The notes below the pieces were generated by a model that was not told the origin of the DNA, searched no databases, and worked only from the letters and a program-made list of their open reading frames with translations. The position numbers were made by a program, and so were the translations under genes. Below are positions 50,005 through 59,982 of a stretch of DNA of 64,000 nucleotides, one piece after another. Source of the DNA: a virus; the IMG/VR virus record IMGVR_UViG_3300008117_000004, positions 1 through 64,000 of that record; one strand, given 5' to 3'. Each line of letters opens with the position of its first letter. The first letter of the stretch is position 1.

Positions 50005-53000
50005 TTAAACTGCATAATAAGGTATCTTATAGTTAGTACCATTTATATTTGTACATATGTAACCAGCAATCGCACCAGCCGAAACAGCTGTGGCTAATGG
50101 ATAAAGTGATGAACCTAAAGCTAATTGACCATCTACACTTGGTTGAGCTCTCATACCAATTGCAATAGCACATGAGTAATTACCACTGATACCAGCACAC
50201 GTACCAATAAATGTATTAAACCTACCCGTTGTTTGATTTAGACCAGTACATTCACCAATAAATATGTTGTTACCACCGGTTGTATTATAGTAACCAGCCG
50301 CTCTACCCAAGAATGTGTTGTTTGCTCCAGTTGTATTACAATAACCAGCTGCATATCCAACAAATGTGTGAGCACAAGAGAATAAATTATTTTTACCAGC
50401 TTCACCACCAACAAATGTATTAAAATTAGCATCATTACAATTACAATATCCGGCATTGTTTCCAATAAATACGTTTCCACGACCACTTGTATTATTATAA
50501 CCAGAACTATTACCAATAAATGTATTACCTACACCAGTTGTGTTGGATAAACCAGAAAAAGCACCAACAAATGTGTTACCGGTTGTTGTATTTGCTCTAC
50601 CAGCAGCATATCCTACAAATGTATTATTACATCCGTCTGTATTAACACAACCAGTATTAACACCTACAAATGTATTATAATCACCAGTTTCACTAACAAA
50701 ACCAGAGCAATATCCGATAAATGTATTATAAATACCACTTGTATTACCATAACCAGATGATTCACCAATAAATGTATTACCTTGACCCGAAACATTTGAT
50801 GCACCCGATGCCCAACCTATATATGTGTTTGATATACCAGTTGTATTTTGCCATCCAGCATAAACACCAAAGAATGAGTTATAATTTCCAATTGTGTTAT
50901 ACTGTCCTGCTTGTACACCAACAATAGTATTTTCAAAACCAGTGGTATTTTCAAAACCAGCATTAGTACCTAAGAATGTATTTAATCTACCTGATGTATT
51001 TGAATAACCAGTACCAGAACCAATGAATGTATTTAATTCACCAGTTGTATTAACTGGACCTGTACAAGATCCTACAAATGTGTTATCAGTACCACAACCA
51101 CCATTATTTATCGCTGACTTACCAGAATGATATCCAATAAACGTATTATCAAGTCCATTAGCACAACATCCTGCACAAGTACCTATAAATGTATTTCTTC
51201 GACCAGTAGTATTACAATAACCAGCATCTGCTCCAATAAAAGTATTACATTCACCAGAAACATTATAGTAACCACTCGATTTACCAACAAATGTATTTTC
51301 ATGTCCAGTTGTATTACTGAAACCCGCTTGATTACCAACAAATGTATTATTTGAACCAGTTACGTTAGTAGAACCACTAAGATTACCAATGAATGTATTA
51401 TTTGAACCTGATGTGTTGGAAGATCCGGAGCAAAATCCAACGAATGTATTGGTACTAGTTTTGTTATTATAACCAGAGCAAACACCAATAAATGTATTTT
51501 GAGACGATTGGGTTCCACTGAAACCGGATAATTTTCCAATATATACATTACTAAAACCAATATTATTATCATAACCAGAGCAATTACCTATAAATATATT
51601 ATCAGAACCAGATGTAAAATACCCAGCTCTAACACCCATTGATATCGTATTTGACGCACCATTACTAGAAAAACCGGATAATGTACCAATATAGATATTT
51701 TCGCTAGTTGTTGTATTACTATAACCAGCACCTTGACCAATATAAGTATTACAAATTCCGACCGTATTAGAAACTCCAGCGTTAACGCCAATAAATGTAT
51801 TTCTTTCACCTGCTGTGTTACTACCACCAGTACAGTGTCCTATAAATACATTAGCAATCCCGGTTAAATTACACATACCTGATTGATATCCAATGAAAGT
51901 GTTGAAAGATCCTGTTGTGTTTTCACTCCCAGATTTATAACCGATAAATGAATTAGAAGATCCAATTGTATTTTTATTACCCGATAGATATCCAATAAAT
52001 GTATTACTGTTTATAATATTGGAATATCCTGAACAAAAACCTATAAATGTATTAAATGATGATTGTGTTCCCGAATAACCAGATCTAAATCCCAAATATG
52101 TATTATCACAGGAATAAAAACTTAAAAAACCAGATTGATGACCAAATATCACGTTGCATTTTTGTGAATTTGTTGCATTCTGTGAATTAGGATTTGGGTT
52201 AAAAGATCCACCGGTTTGATATCCTACAAATGTATTTAGACATGAATACTTATTACCACCCCCACTATAAGCACCTATAAATAAATTTGTTGATGATACA
52301 CCAGTACAAGCACCTGAACAAAATCCAATCATGACACTTGAAAATCCATATGAATCTGAGTATCCAGCAAAAGATCCAATATATGTATTTTGACCAATAC
52401 CATATGATATAGATCCACCAGACGCTGCACCTAGTGATGTGTTGTAAGAACTAGTGGCGTTTATTAACCCCCCACCTCCACCAGAAATATATCCAACTAA
52501 AGTATTGAATTGACCTTGTAATTCAGCACCAGTAAAAGCACCAATATAAGTGTTAGCTATTTGTACTGTGTTGCAATTAGCTGAGTAATTACCTATAAAT
52601 GTGTTATAACTACCAGTTGTGTTACTACAACCAGAATTACTACCAATGAATAAGTTATTATCACCAAAGGTATTACTACAACCTGACTTAGTACCAATAA
52701 ATATATTTTCAAAACCGGTTATATTATTAGAACCAGATAGAGATCCGATGAATATATTACTAAATCCGGTTGTGTTACCACAACCAGATTGATGTCCTAT
52801 AAATGTATTATCCAATCCGGTTGTGTTTATTGGACTACTATTGTTTATAAGAATTGAACCCCTAGTCGAATCCATCAATCCAAATTGACCCAATCCACCT
52901 AAACCATTATTAATCTGTATTTGATTTTGAACACCGGCTACTAATAAGGAGGTTCCTGAAGTACCAGAAGTACCTTTAACTCCAGATGTTCCGGATGTTC

Positions 53001-53640
53001 CTTGGCTACCAGATGTACCGGAAAATTGTATAGATATAGAACATAAGTATGATGAGTTTAAATTCCAATTACCGGATATAACACTAACACCAAAATCCCA
53101 ATAAGATCCAACATCAGTTTTTGATGTTACATATAATATCCCAAAGTTTGTTGTTGAGTTATCATTACCTCTTATAATTATATAATCGCCTACACCTATA
53201 CCAAATAAATAAGATGTTTGTATAACAGATAAATTATCAATCTCATTTATATAAATATTAGTAACATTTGAGAATGATGATGTTCTTATTAGTTTAAAAT
53301 TACTAACACCTGGATCAGCCATTGTACCAGATGAAATAAAGTTATAAAGAAGACCGGAAGAAGGCCCTTGTGATCCGGATGTACCGGATGTACCACGAGT
53401 ACCGGATGTACCTTGAATACCGGATGTACCGGATGTACCACGAGTACCGGATGTACCTTGAATACCGGATGTACCGGATGTACCACGAGTACCGGATGTA
53501 CCGGATGTACCCGTACCTGATATATCAGTTCTATATTTTAGAACACCATCAGCACCATATATTAATATTCGGTTATCTGTTGCTGTTTCGGAAGCTGTAC
53601 CAAGCGCTAGACCTTTTCTAGCAAAGAATTCATTACCCAT
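50005..53640 (-). CDS. 1211 aa fibre with about fifty FIG-type repeats
   Basis: The N-terminus MGNEFFARKGLALGTASETATDNRILIYGADGVLKYRTD leads into a collagen-like GTSGTSG region (residues 43-92). After a 100-residue insert and a second short Gly-Thr-Ser segment, residues about 260-1150 hold repeats of 14-18 residues of the type NTFIGxxSGxxNTTG. They resemble the YadA-head or left-handed beta-roll class, which stacks into a long trimeric rod. Many repeats carry Cys (SGCSN, GYCN). The C-terminus CAIAIGMRAQPSVDGQLALG...INGTNYKIPYYAV looks like a trimerisation tip. A late motif lies 41 bases upstream. Confidence 0.82.
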   Translation of the reverse strand: MGNEFFARKGLALGTASETATDNRILIYGADGVLKYRTDISGTGTSGTSGTRGTSGTSGIQGTSGTRGTSGTSGIQGTSGTRGTSGTSGSQGPSSGLLYNFISSGTMADPGVSNFKLIRTSSFSNVTNIYINEIDNLSVIQTSYLFGIGVGDYIIIRGNDNSTTNFGILYVTSKTDVGSYWDFGVSVISGNWNLNSSYLCSISIQFSGTSGSQGTSGTSGVKGTSGTSGTSLLVAGVQNQIQINNGLGGLGQFGLMDSTRGSILINNSSPINTTGLDNTFIGHQSGCGNTTGFSNIFIGSLSGSNNITGFENIFIGTKSGCSNTFGDNNLFIGSNSGCSNTTGSYNTFIGNYSANCNTVQIANTYIGAFTGAELQGQFNTLVGYISGGGGGLINATSSYNTSLGAASGGSISYGIGQNTYIGSFAGYSDSYGFSSVMIGFCSGACTGVSSTNLFIGAYSGGGNKYSCLNTFVGYQTGGSFNPNPNSQNATNSQKCNVIFGHQSGFLSFYSCDNTYLGFRSGYSGTQSSFNTFIGFCSGYSNIINSNTFIGYLSGNKNTIGSSNSFIGYKSGSENTTGSFNTFIGYQSGMCNLTGIANVFIGHCTGGSNTAGERNTFIGVNAGVSNTVGICNTYIGQGAGYSNTTTSENIYIGTLSGFSSNGASNTISMGVRAGYFTSGSDNIFIGNCSGYDNNIGFSNVYIGKLSGFSGTQSSQNTFIGVCSGYNNKTSTNTFVGFCSGSSNTSGSNNTFIGNLSGSTNVTGSNNTFVGNQAGFSNTTGHENTFVGKSSGYYNVSGECNTFIGADAGYCNTTGRRNTFIGTCAGCCANGLDNTFIGYHSGKSAINNGGCGTDNTFVGSCTGPVNTTGELNTFIGSGTGYSNTSGRLNTFLGTNAGFENTTGFENTIVGVQAGQYNTIGNYNSFFGVYAGWQNTTGISNTYIGWASGASNVSGQGNTFIGESSGYGNTSGIYNTFIGYCSGFVSETGDYNTFVGVNTGCVNTDGCNNTFVGYAAGRANTTTGNTFVGAFSGLSNTTGVGNTFIGNSSGYNNTSGRGNVFIGNNAGYCNCNDANFNTFVGGEAGKNNLFSCAHTFVGYAAGYCNTTGANNTFLGRAAGYYNTTGGNNIFIGECTGLNQTTGRFNTFIGTCAGISGNYSCAIAIGMRAQPSVDGQLALGSSLYPLATAVSAGAIAGYICTNINGTNYKIPYYAV
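50240..52850. repeat. Long array of FIG-coding repeats
   Basis: About 2.6 kb of imperfect repeats of about 45-55 bases each encode (N/S)TFIG-x-x-(S/A)G-x-x-N-x-x-G. The core CCAATAAATGTATT (or close variants, - strand coding) recurs dozens of times. The spacing and inter-copy divergence indicate old expansion followed by drift, with insertions of longer units around 52100-52500. Confidence 0.85.
53375..53510. repeat. 45-bp tandem repeats coding collagen-like GTS triplets
   Basis: Three copies start at 53375, 53420 and 53465 with a 45-base period, the first two nearly identical. Each encodes five Gly-x-Thr/Ser-type triplets (GIQGTSGTRGTSGTS). They form the N-terminal collagen-like stalk of the 1211 aa fibre. 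Confidence 0.9.
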
Positions 53641-53681
53641 TTACAATAACTCAATTTTTTCACTTTCCAAAATAAGTTAAA

Positions 53682-53692
53682 GTATATATTAA
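53682..53692 (-). promoter_or_regulatory. Candidate late promoter motif before the 1211 aa fibre
   Basis: The exact TTAATATATAC on the - strand lies 41 bases upstream of the start codon at 53640, in the 81-base gap between two giant fibre genes. Confidence 0.55.
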
Positions 53693-53721
53693 ATTCATAA
53701 ACTTCTTTTATTCCAAAATGT

Positions 53722-56700
53722 TTAAATTGCTCTAATTATTGTTCTAATTTCCCAATTTGTCAATGATGAAATTCCTTGTAAAACTGCATTTGGTGTTGAT
53801 AATACAGCTGAGAATGTAAAAGCATTTACACCAGTTGTGGTATTACCTATATCCATAGTTGATGTTTCGGTGAATTGAATACTACTTCCTGTCCAAACCG
53901 CTACTATATTACCCGCTCTTAAATTAGTTCCATTTTTAATATAATATTCATAAAACATACTAGTATATGATGCTGTTGCGACAGAAAAGATATTTGTAGT
54001 ACCAACTCCTATAACAGTTCCTTTAGTAGCATATAAAGATGGTGTTAGACCTATTATAATTGTATCATTACCAGCTTGGAAAAAATTACCACTTGCATTA
54101 CCAACCGTGAATGTAGTTCCGTCATATTTTAAATACTGTTCTACTGTAGCATTTGGTTGAGTACCATTTAATGTAATAATACCATTATCGGTAGATCCAG
54201 TCAATAATAATAAACCACTTGTACCAGCAGATCCACCACCACTTGTACCGGATGTTCCACGTGTACCAGCAGATCCACCACCACTTGTACCGGATGTTCC
54301 ACGTGTACCAGCAGATCCACCACCACTTGTACCAGATGTTCCTTGATTTCCAGATGATCCAGAAGTACCATTTGTCCCAGCTGAGCCACTTAAGCCACTT
54401 GTTCCAGCAGAACCACTTGTTCCTGATGTACCATCACCAGTTTTAGAAAAGTTTAAAACAACAATATCAGTTGAGGCGAAATTCCAATTACCAGATGTAT
54501 ATGTAGTATCAACTGTCAATGAGTAGTAGTTAAATGGTGAACTAGTCTGTAAAGAAACATTTGATATATAAAAAACCGCTGAATTTGTAGAATCATTTGA
54601 GTTACCTCTAATAGTTAAATAACCAGTTGTCATAGAAGATAACCAAGCAGACTCATCTATTGAATTTAAATCAATAATACTTATTAATATAGTTCCAACT
54701 GTTGGTAGTGAGTTACTCAAAAGTCTCAAATTGGTTACGCCTGGATTTGAGTTTGTGGTGCTAGTAGCATAGTTATATTGAATACCAGCTGAATTACCTT
54801 GTGACCCAGATGATCCACTTGTTCCTGATGAACCTCTTGTTCCACTTGTTCCTTTTGTTCCAGATGTTCCTTGTGTTCCAGCAGATCCGTTTAAACCAGA
54901 TGTTCCGGATGTTCCTTGAGTCCCACTTGTTCCTTGAGTTCCAGATGTTCCTTGAGTTCCAGATGTTCCTTGAGTTCCAGATGTACCAGTAGATCCATGT
55001 AAACCAGAAGTTCCACTTGTTCCATTCTCACCACTTGTACCGGATGTACCTTGAGTTCCGGATGTTCCAGATGTTCCATTAGAACCTGATGTTCCAGATG
55101 TACCCTGACTACCACTTGTACCTGAAGTTCCAGCAGATCCATCTAAACCAGCTGGACCTTGAATTGAACCCATATCAACCCAACCTTCTGAGTTAGCCGC
55201 TGTTGAAGTTGGATCATAAATCCATAAACTAGCAGTATCTTGTACAATGTAAGTATCTAGAAATCCAGGTGTTGGTATTGTATTTACAGTACCAACACTT
55301 TGAGTTAATGACGAATATGAAGCCTCGACACCTTGAGGACTTAAAGTCTCTCCGGGAGCACCAGTTGTACCTGATGTTCCAGATGATCCTAAGGCTGAAG
55401 TACCTGATGTACCAGCAGATCCACCACCACTTGTACCTGATGTACCTTGTTCACCACTTGTACCTGATGTTCCAGATGTTCCGGATGACCCGGTAGCTCC
55501 CGTAGCTCCTGGGAAAGATGCCGTCCATGTACCAATTCCATTAGAATCTGATACTAAGAAGTATCCTTCAGTACCACCGTTTTTTAATTGAAATCCAAAA
55601 GTCGAAACGGTTCCAAATATTTCTAATTTGTTATTTGTTGATTGAGTACCAACACCAACATTTCCATTTGAATCAATTACAAATGTTGAGTTATTTGAAT
55701 TAACTATTAATGAATCACCTGATCCATTTTGAGTTATATTAATTAGTGTGTCAGTTGATGATGCTGAAGCATATATTAAATTACCAGATATATTAGACCC
55801 AGTTATACCCAATGTAGTACCATCAAAAGTTAAGTTTGAGTTTGCTATTGCTTGATTATTAGATGTACCAGTAGCTGTTAAAATTCTATAATCACCTGGA
55901 TTTTCGATAAAACTACCTACACCACCACCACCTAAATTAACTTGGAAATAAGTACCATCATAACTAACACTATAAACACCACCAACTTTTAAATCGTTAG
56001 GCTCAAGATTTACAACACCAGAAGTAGCAGCAATTTTTTTAAGTGTAACGTGTTCTAAATTGTTAACTGATAAAGAAGCCGTTCCAATTGAATTAGTTGC
56101 ACCAAAAGAAATAAGATAAATCATTTCTTTGTTATATGCGTCAAATAAAGGTGTAGATGTTGCTGAATAGCTTAAACCAGCATTTGATGTAGTAGCATCT
56201 AAATATCTTATTTGAGCTAATAATTCTTTAATCCAAGAACCAGTATTATAATCACCTTCATATCTATAAATAGAGTTGTCTTCATTATCAACTCTTATTG
56301 ATGTTCCATTAGTTGGTATAGTAAAAGACCAAGTTGCTGCTAATCCATCAAATTCGGCAATTTGATCTTCCATTCCGGTAAATATATCATTAGCAGTTGG
56401 TATAATTAAATATCTATCACCAGCAGTTGGACCACTCGGCACACTATTTGTTCTACCAAAAACAGATTTTAACCATTCATTACTTTGTTGAACTATATAA
56501 GAAAATGAACCACCAGTTGAAGAAGGATCAGGTTCTCCCATATATTCATCATAAGGCGCTCCACTTTGAAAGTAAATATTGTCTAATTTCCAATTATGAT
56601 TTGAATTTGGTGAACCACCAATTAATCTAAATGATATATTTTTAGCATTGGTAATTACCGAACCAAACTTAGACATAGGAACAACAATATGTTGCCATTG

Positions 56701-57510
56701 ATTAATAACATCTCTATCAACACCGTATGACATTAAGTTAATAACACTACTAGATGCAGTTCCAGTAAATTGAGAAGATGTACCTTGTATTTGAGCAACT
56801 AATGATCTATTACCAGGTACTCTTTCAGAAAATCTAACTCTTAAACTCAAAGAACCGTATGTTGAAAGTGGTATAGTTCCAATTGCTTTTGTAAACCTAA
56901 CACCTGTTCTATAATCAGATGTAACATCGACACAAAAGTCACCACCACCATCGAAAGGATTATCAGTACTCGTAAAACTTACTGTACCAGAATAAGTACC
57001 AGAAACTAAATAAGAGCTTGATTGCCATTGAGCATCTGTTAAATAAACAGGAACTTTACTTCCAATAGTTGTAGCAGATGCTGGTATATAAGCGTATTGT
57101 ATTAAAATCTCATCTTCATTTAGAGGGGTTTTAACTGGAGTTGCTGAGGGAACACCTCTTTTAACTCTAATTGTTCTATCCTCTGTAATTACTATTGAGT
57201 CAATTCTAGGATATGATGAATCACCATTACTAATTGTTAATCCGGGATAACTAGCAGAGTATGATAGTATTTCACCAGAAAAAGAATACCATATATCAGT
57301 TAAACTAAAAGTCATACCAGATGACCACTCAGCCCCACCACTTATCAATCTTTTAGTATTTTTAACTAGTGAATCTACATAATATTTATCAATTATTGAA
57401 TATTTAGAAAAAGTCCCACTATAATTATAGTTGTAGTTTAATGGTCCATTAAATGGATACCTTAAATATTCATCTGTTATATTTGTTCTTCCGTATCTTG
57501 ATTCTTGCAT
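53722..57510 (-). CDS. 1262 aa collagen-like fibre
   Basis: The protein starts MQESRYGRTNITDEYLRYPFNGPLNYNYNYSG. Residues about 165-335 look like a carbohydrate-binding jelly roll (GGDFCVDVTSDYRTGVRFTKAI, ending NHNWKLDNIYFQSG). A DUF2793-like segment (AGDRYLIIPTANDIFTGMEDQIAEFDG...WSFTIPTNGTSIRV) and a domain with GVYSVSYDGTYFQVNLGGGG follow. Then come several collagen-like stretches of (GTSGTSG)n separated by two similar inserts of about 90 residues. The C-terminal domain is TGSTDNGIITLNGTQPNATVEQYLKYDG. Gly-Thr-Ser triplets form triple-helix-like stalks and are potential O-glycosylation sites. It is co-directional with the beta-helix fibre. Confidence 0.82.
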   Translation of the reverse strand: MQESRYGRTNITDEYLRYPFNGPLNYNYNYSGTFSKYSIIDKYYVDSLVKNTKRLISGGAEWSSGMTFSLTDIWYSFSGEILSYSASYPGLTISNGDSSYPRIDSIVITEDRTIRVKRGVPSATPVKTPLNEDEILIQYAYIPASATTIGSKVPVYLTDAQWQSSSYLVSGTYSGTVSFTSTDNPFDGGGDFCVDVTSDYRTGVRFTKAIGTIPLSTYGSLSLRVRFSERVPGNRSLVAQIQGTSSQFTGTASSSVINLMSYGVDRDVINQWQHIVVPMSKFGSVITNAKNISFRLIGGSPNSNHNWKLDNIYFQSGAPYDEYMGEPDPSSTGGSFSYIVQQSNEWLKSVFGRTNSVPSGPTAGDRYLIIPTANDIFTGMEDQIAEFDGLAATWSFTIPTNGTSIRVDNEDNSIYRYEGDYNTGSWIKELLAQIRYLDATTSNAGLSYSATSTPLFDAYNKEMIYLISFGATNSIGTASLSVNNLEHVTLKKIAATSGVVNLEPNDLKVGGVYSVSYDGTYFQVNLGGGGVGSFIENPGDYRILTATGTSNNQAIANSNLTFDGTTLGITGSNISGNLIYASASSTDTLINITQNGSGDSLIVNSNNSTFVIDSNGNVGVGTQSTNNKLEIFGTVSTFGFQLKNGGTEGYFLVSDSNGIGTWTASFPGATGATGSSGTSGTSGTSGEQGTSGTSGGGSAGTSGTSALGSSGTSGTTGAPGETLSPQGVEASYSSLTQSVGTVNTIPTPGFLDTYIVQDTASLWIYDPTSTAANSEGWVDMGSIQGPAGLDGSAGTSGTSGSQGTSGTSGSNGTSGTSGTQGTSGTSGENGTSGTSGLHGSTGTSGTQGTSGTQGTSGTQGTSGTQGTSGTSGLNGSAGTQGTSGTKGTSGTRGSSGTSGSSGSQGNSAGIQYNYATSTTNSNPGVTNLRLLSNSLPTVGTILISIIDLNSIDESAWLSSMTTGYLTIRGNSNDSTNSAVFYISNVSLQTSSPFNYYSLTVDTTYTSGNWNFASTDIVVLNFSKTGDGTSGTSGSAGTSGLSGSAGTNGTSGSSGNQGTSGTSGGGSAGTRGTSGTSGGGSAGTRGTSGTSGGGSAGTSGLLLLTGSTDNGIITLNGTQPNATVEQYLKYDGTTFTVGNASGNFFQAGNDTIIIGLTPSLYATKGTVIGVGTTNIFSVATASYTSMFYEYYIKNGTNLRAGNIVAVWTGSSIQFTETSTMDIGNTTTGVNAFTFSAVLSTPNAVLQGISSLTNWEIRTIIRAI
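54221..54346. repeat. 42-bp tandem repeats in the collagen-like fibre
   Basis: Three copies start at 54221, 54263 and 54305 with an exact 42-base period and almost no divergence. They encode GTSGGGSAGTRGTS-type units. The low divergence points to recent expansion. Confidence 0.9.
54911..54984. repeat. 18-bp repeats coding GTQGTS
   Basis: Four near-identical 18-base units (CCTTGAGTTCCAGATGTT type) lie in tandem and encode Gly-Thr-Gln-Gly-Thr-Ser on the - strand, within the main collagen-like stalk. Confidence 0.85.
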
Positions 57511-57527
57511 CTCATATTAAAATCTTT

Positions 57528-59897
57528 TTAAAATATAGGTAAATATAAATTTGTATCATAAATAAACCCACTAGGTGAGAATATATCATTCACAGCTTCA
57601 AAATTGTCCTTATTACTTCTAGTATTATGTATACCAACATTAAATGAAGGTGTTCCGTAAATAAAATATCCGGATGATGTACCAACACTATAAGCAAGTG
57701 AATTGTAAGATCCAAATTGTGAATTTGTTCCTTGTATATAAATAAGACTTGAATTAGTTAATCCATTATAAATTGTAGTGTTATATAAATAAGTACTTGA
57801 TTGACTACCACTATTTATATGAATAGAGTAAGTACTCGTACCTAATCCCATTGATTTAATCAATGAATTATTTACTTTTAGTTTTATTAAGTCTCCTAAA
57901 TGTTTAATAGCCTCTCTATTACTATTAATATCACCATTAACGGTAACATCACCGGTTTGACCATTGGTTAAATAAAGCCCAATTTCATCATTACCATTTA
58001 AATTACCATTTATTGTAACATAACCCGACCCTATTTTAGCAGCTGAATTATTACCACCTATATAAGTTGATGAATTTAATAAATTAGAATTTACAATAAC
58101 ATATCCAGATGTTGACTCATGTACATTAAGTGCATGTCCATAGTCAGCAACCGCACCAGATGCGTTTAAAGAAGAATCACATACTATATTTGGTGATGTA
58201 ACTGAGAAAGTACCAGTAAATCCAGATTTTATATAAACAACATCATAAGCTCCTATTATACCATCTCTAATATCAAAATGAAATTTACCACCACCTTCAA
58301 CTGAAATAACACTACCATAGTCAGTTTGTGACTTAATATATCTACCTTTTACATTAATATTTCCAGTTGATGAATTAATTTTAAAACCAACTTGTAAATT
58401 GTTAATTGAGTCAAATTCAAAATTAATATTTGAGTTATTCTGAACATCCAAAGCAACTAAAGTAGCATCAGTGCCGTTGAATTGTGAATATCCATAGATA
58501 TTACAATTCACATCACCACCACCATCGTTAAAACCATTTTGAGAGAATACAACTCCTGGTTCACAATAATAATCAGTATTATCCAATAGTTCACAAGCCT
58601 CTGTGTAAAGTCCCTTCTTAATATAAATTAAACCACCTGATGGATAAGTATCTGTTATAGCTTGGGATGCTGATGCGAATGTTAAATAAGGTAAATCAAT
58701 TCTATTTAATTTAGCAGTTGAGTTAACACCATATTGTGAGTCAACATAAGCGGTTTTAAAGTTTTCGTAAGAACCGTTACTCAAACTATCAACATATCCT
58801 TTAGTAACCAAGGAGTGTGTAACAAATGTTCCTGTATAATCATCGGTATATTGAAGTCCTAATCCATTAGTTATAGTAACTAAACCATTTGTAGCTCCAA
58901 TATATAAAACATCTTCAGATAACTGTATATATGATTGTGTTACCGATATATTATTTGTTAAATATAAATTATTAGAAATACCATCATAATCTAAATATAT
59001 TGCTGAATCTCCATTTTCACTTTTTATAGACTGTGATGTACCCATAAAAATTGAGTAAGTACCAGAGTAAGCACTAGCAGCTAAAACTTGATACAAACCA
59101 GGCGTTGATCCTGATGAGTCAGACCAGTATAAATTTCCAACTCCATCAGTTCTCATAACTTGATCAATGGTACCATCTGTATTAGGTAAGGTATAAGCAT
59201 TGTTTATATTAACATTATTACCTAAATAAACAAAATTAGACTGTGTTGCTAATATGTTCTCTCCACCAATAATAACCGTATTATAAACTCCATTACTTGT
59301 AGTAGATCCATTTGTATTCAAGTGTAGATATGATTTAACCAAACCATCACTACCATCCGAAATATTACCTATTTTGATAGGTTCAACGAAACCAGGACCT
59401 AATCCTAATTGATTAACCAATAAAGAAATGGTATTTTTATTATTTCTTATTGTAGTTGAGTAGGTTAAACTTCCAACATTTATAGATGATGTACTCGAAA
59501 ATAGATCTAATTTGGTAAATTGATTTGTAGTGCTTTTATTTATAGATATAAAATCTGGTGTTAAATTAACAGAAGATGTAGATGTTGATAAATCACCATT
59601 CATTATGTATGTACTATAAGTATTACCATAACTTAAATAAAGTCTACCATTTCCGACTGATGTTTTAATATAACTTGTCGTACCTAAATTAATTGAATAT
59701 GTACCTGAGTCATTACCAATAGACAAAGTCTGTTTTAGTGATTGTGAACCACCTCCTCCACCAATTGGTGTTATGACACCACTAGAGTCTTTTTGTTTTA
59801 TTACGTTATCTAGATCATATGCGACAGCAAAACCACTCGAAGGAGTTCCTAAAATGTTTTGCATATCTACCGTGGTATTGAAAATTATTTGACTCAT
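57528..59897 (-). CDS. Fibre with right-handed beta-helix (pectate-lyase-like) domain
   Basis: This 789 aa protein starts MSQIIFNTTVDMQNILGTPSSGFAVAYDLDNVIKQKDSSG. The N-terminal half is beta-rich with GTxSYIKT repeats. From about residue 390, YVDSQYGVNSTAKLNRIDLPYLTFASASQAI and GLIYIKKGLYTEACELLDNTDYYCEPGVVF mark the usual entry into a DUF1565/pectate-lyase-type parallel beta-helix. Rungs such as GYVTINGNLNGNDEIGLYLTNGQTGDVTVNGDI follow. Such helices bind or cleave surface polysaccharides; catalytic residues cannot be assigned. It is the first gene of the giant fibre block. Confidence 0.8.
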   Translation of the reverse strand: MSQIIFNTTVDMQNILGTPSSGFAVAYDLDNVIKQKDSSGVITPIGGGGGSQSLKQTLSIGNDSGTYSINLGTTSYIKTSVGNGRLYLSYGNTYSTYIMNGDLSTSTSSVNLTPDFISINKSTTNQFTKLDLFSSTSSINVGSLTYSTTIRNNKNTISLLVNQLGLGPGFVEPIKIGNISDGSDGLVKSYLHLNTNGSTTSNGVYNTVIIGGENILATQSNFVYLGNNVNINNAYTLPNTDGTIDQVMRTDGVGNLYWSDSSGSTPGLYQVLAASAYSGTYSIFMGTSQSIKSENGDSAIYLDYDGISNNLYLTNNISVTQSYIQLSEDVLYIGATNGLVTITNGLGLQYTDDYTGTFVTHSLVTKGYVDSLSNGSYENFKTAYVDSQYGVNSTAKLNRIDLPYLTFASASQAITDTYPSGGLIYIKKGLYTEACELLDNTDYYCEPGVVFSQNGFNDGGGDVNCNIYGYSQFNGTDATLVALDVQNNSNINFEFDSINNLQVGFKINSSTGNINVKGRYIKSQTDYGSVISVEGGGKFHFDIRDGIIGAYDVVYIKSGFTGTFSVTSPNIVCDSSLNASGAVADYGHALNVHESTSGYVIVNSNLLNSSTYIGGNNSAAKIGSGYVTINGNLNGNDEIGLYLTNGQTGDVTVNGDINSNREAIKHLGDLIKLKVNNSLIKSMGLGTSTYSIHINSGSQSSTYLYNTTIYNGLTNSSLIYIQGTNSQFGSYNSLAYSVGTSSGYFIYGTPSFNVGIHNTRSNKDNFEAVNDIFSPSGFIYDTNLYLPIF

Positions 59898-59982
59898 TTA
59901 GACAATTTATTTTATTTACTATATATATTATTTTTAAATTATCCTTTTTTAAAACAAACCTACTTATTTGAATAAAATTCAA

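Noticed and set aside
50240-52850. CRISPR-like or noncoding satellite repeats
   Set aside because: The units vary in length, are fully coding on the - strand as FIG repeats, and lack spacer structure.
53370-53621. 83-codon Met/Tyr/Arg-rich frame on the + strand
   Set aside because: Shadow of the collagen-like tandem repeats of the fibre gene.
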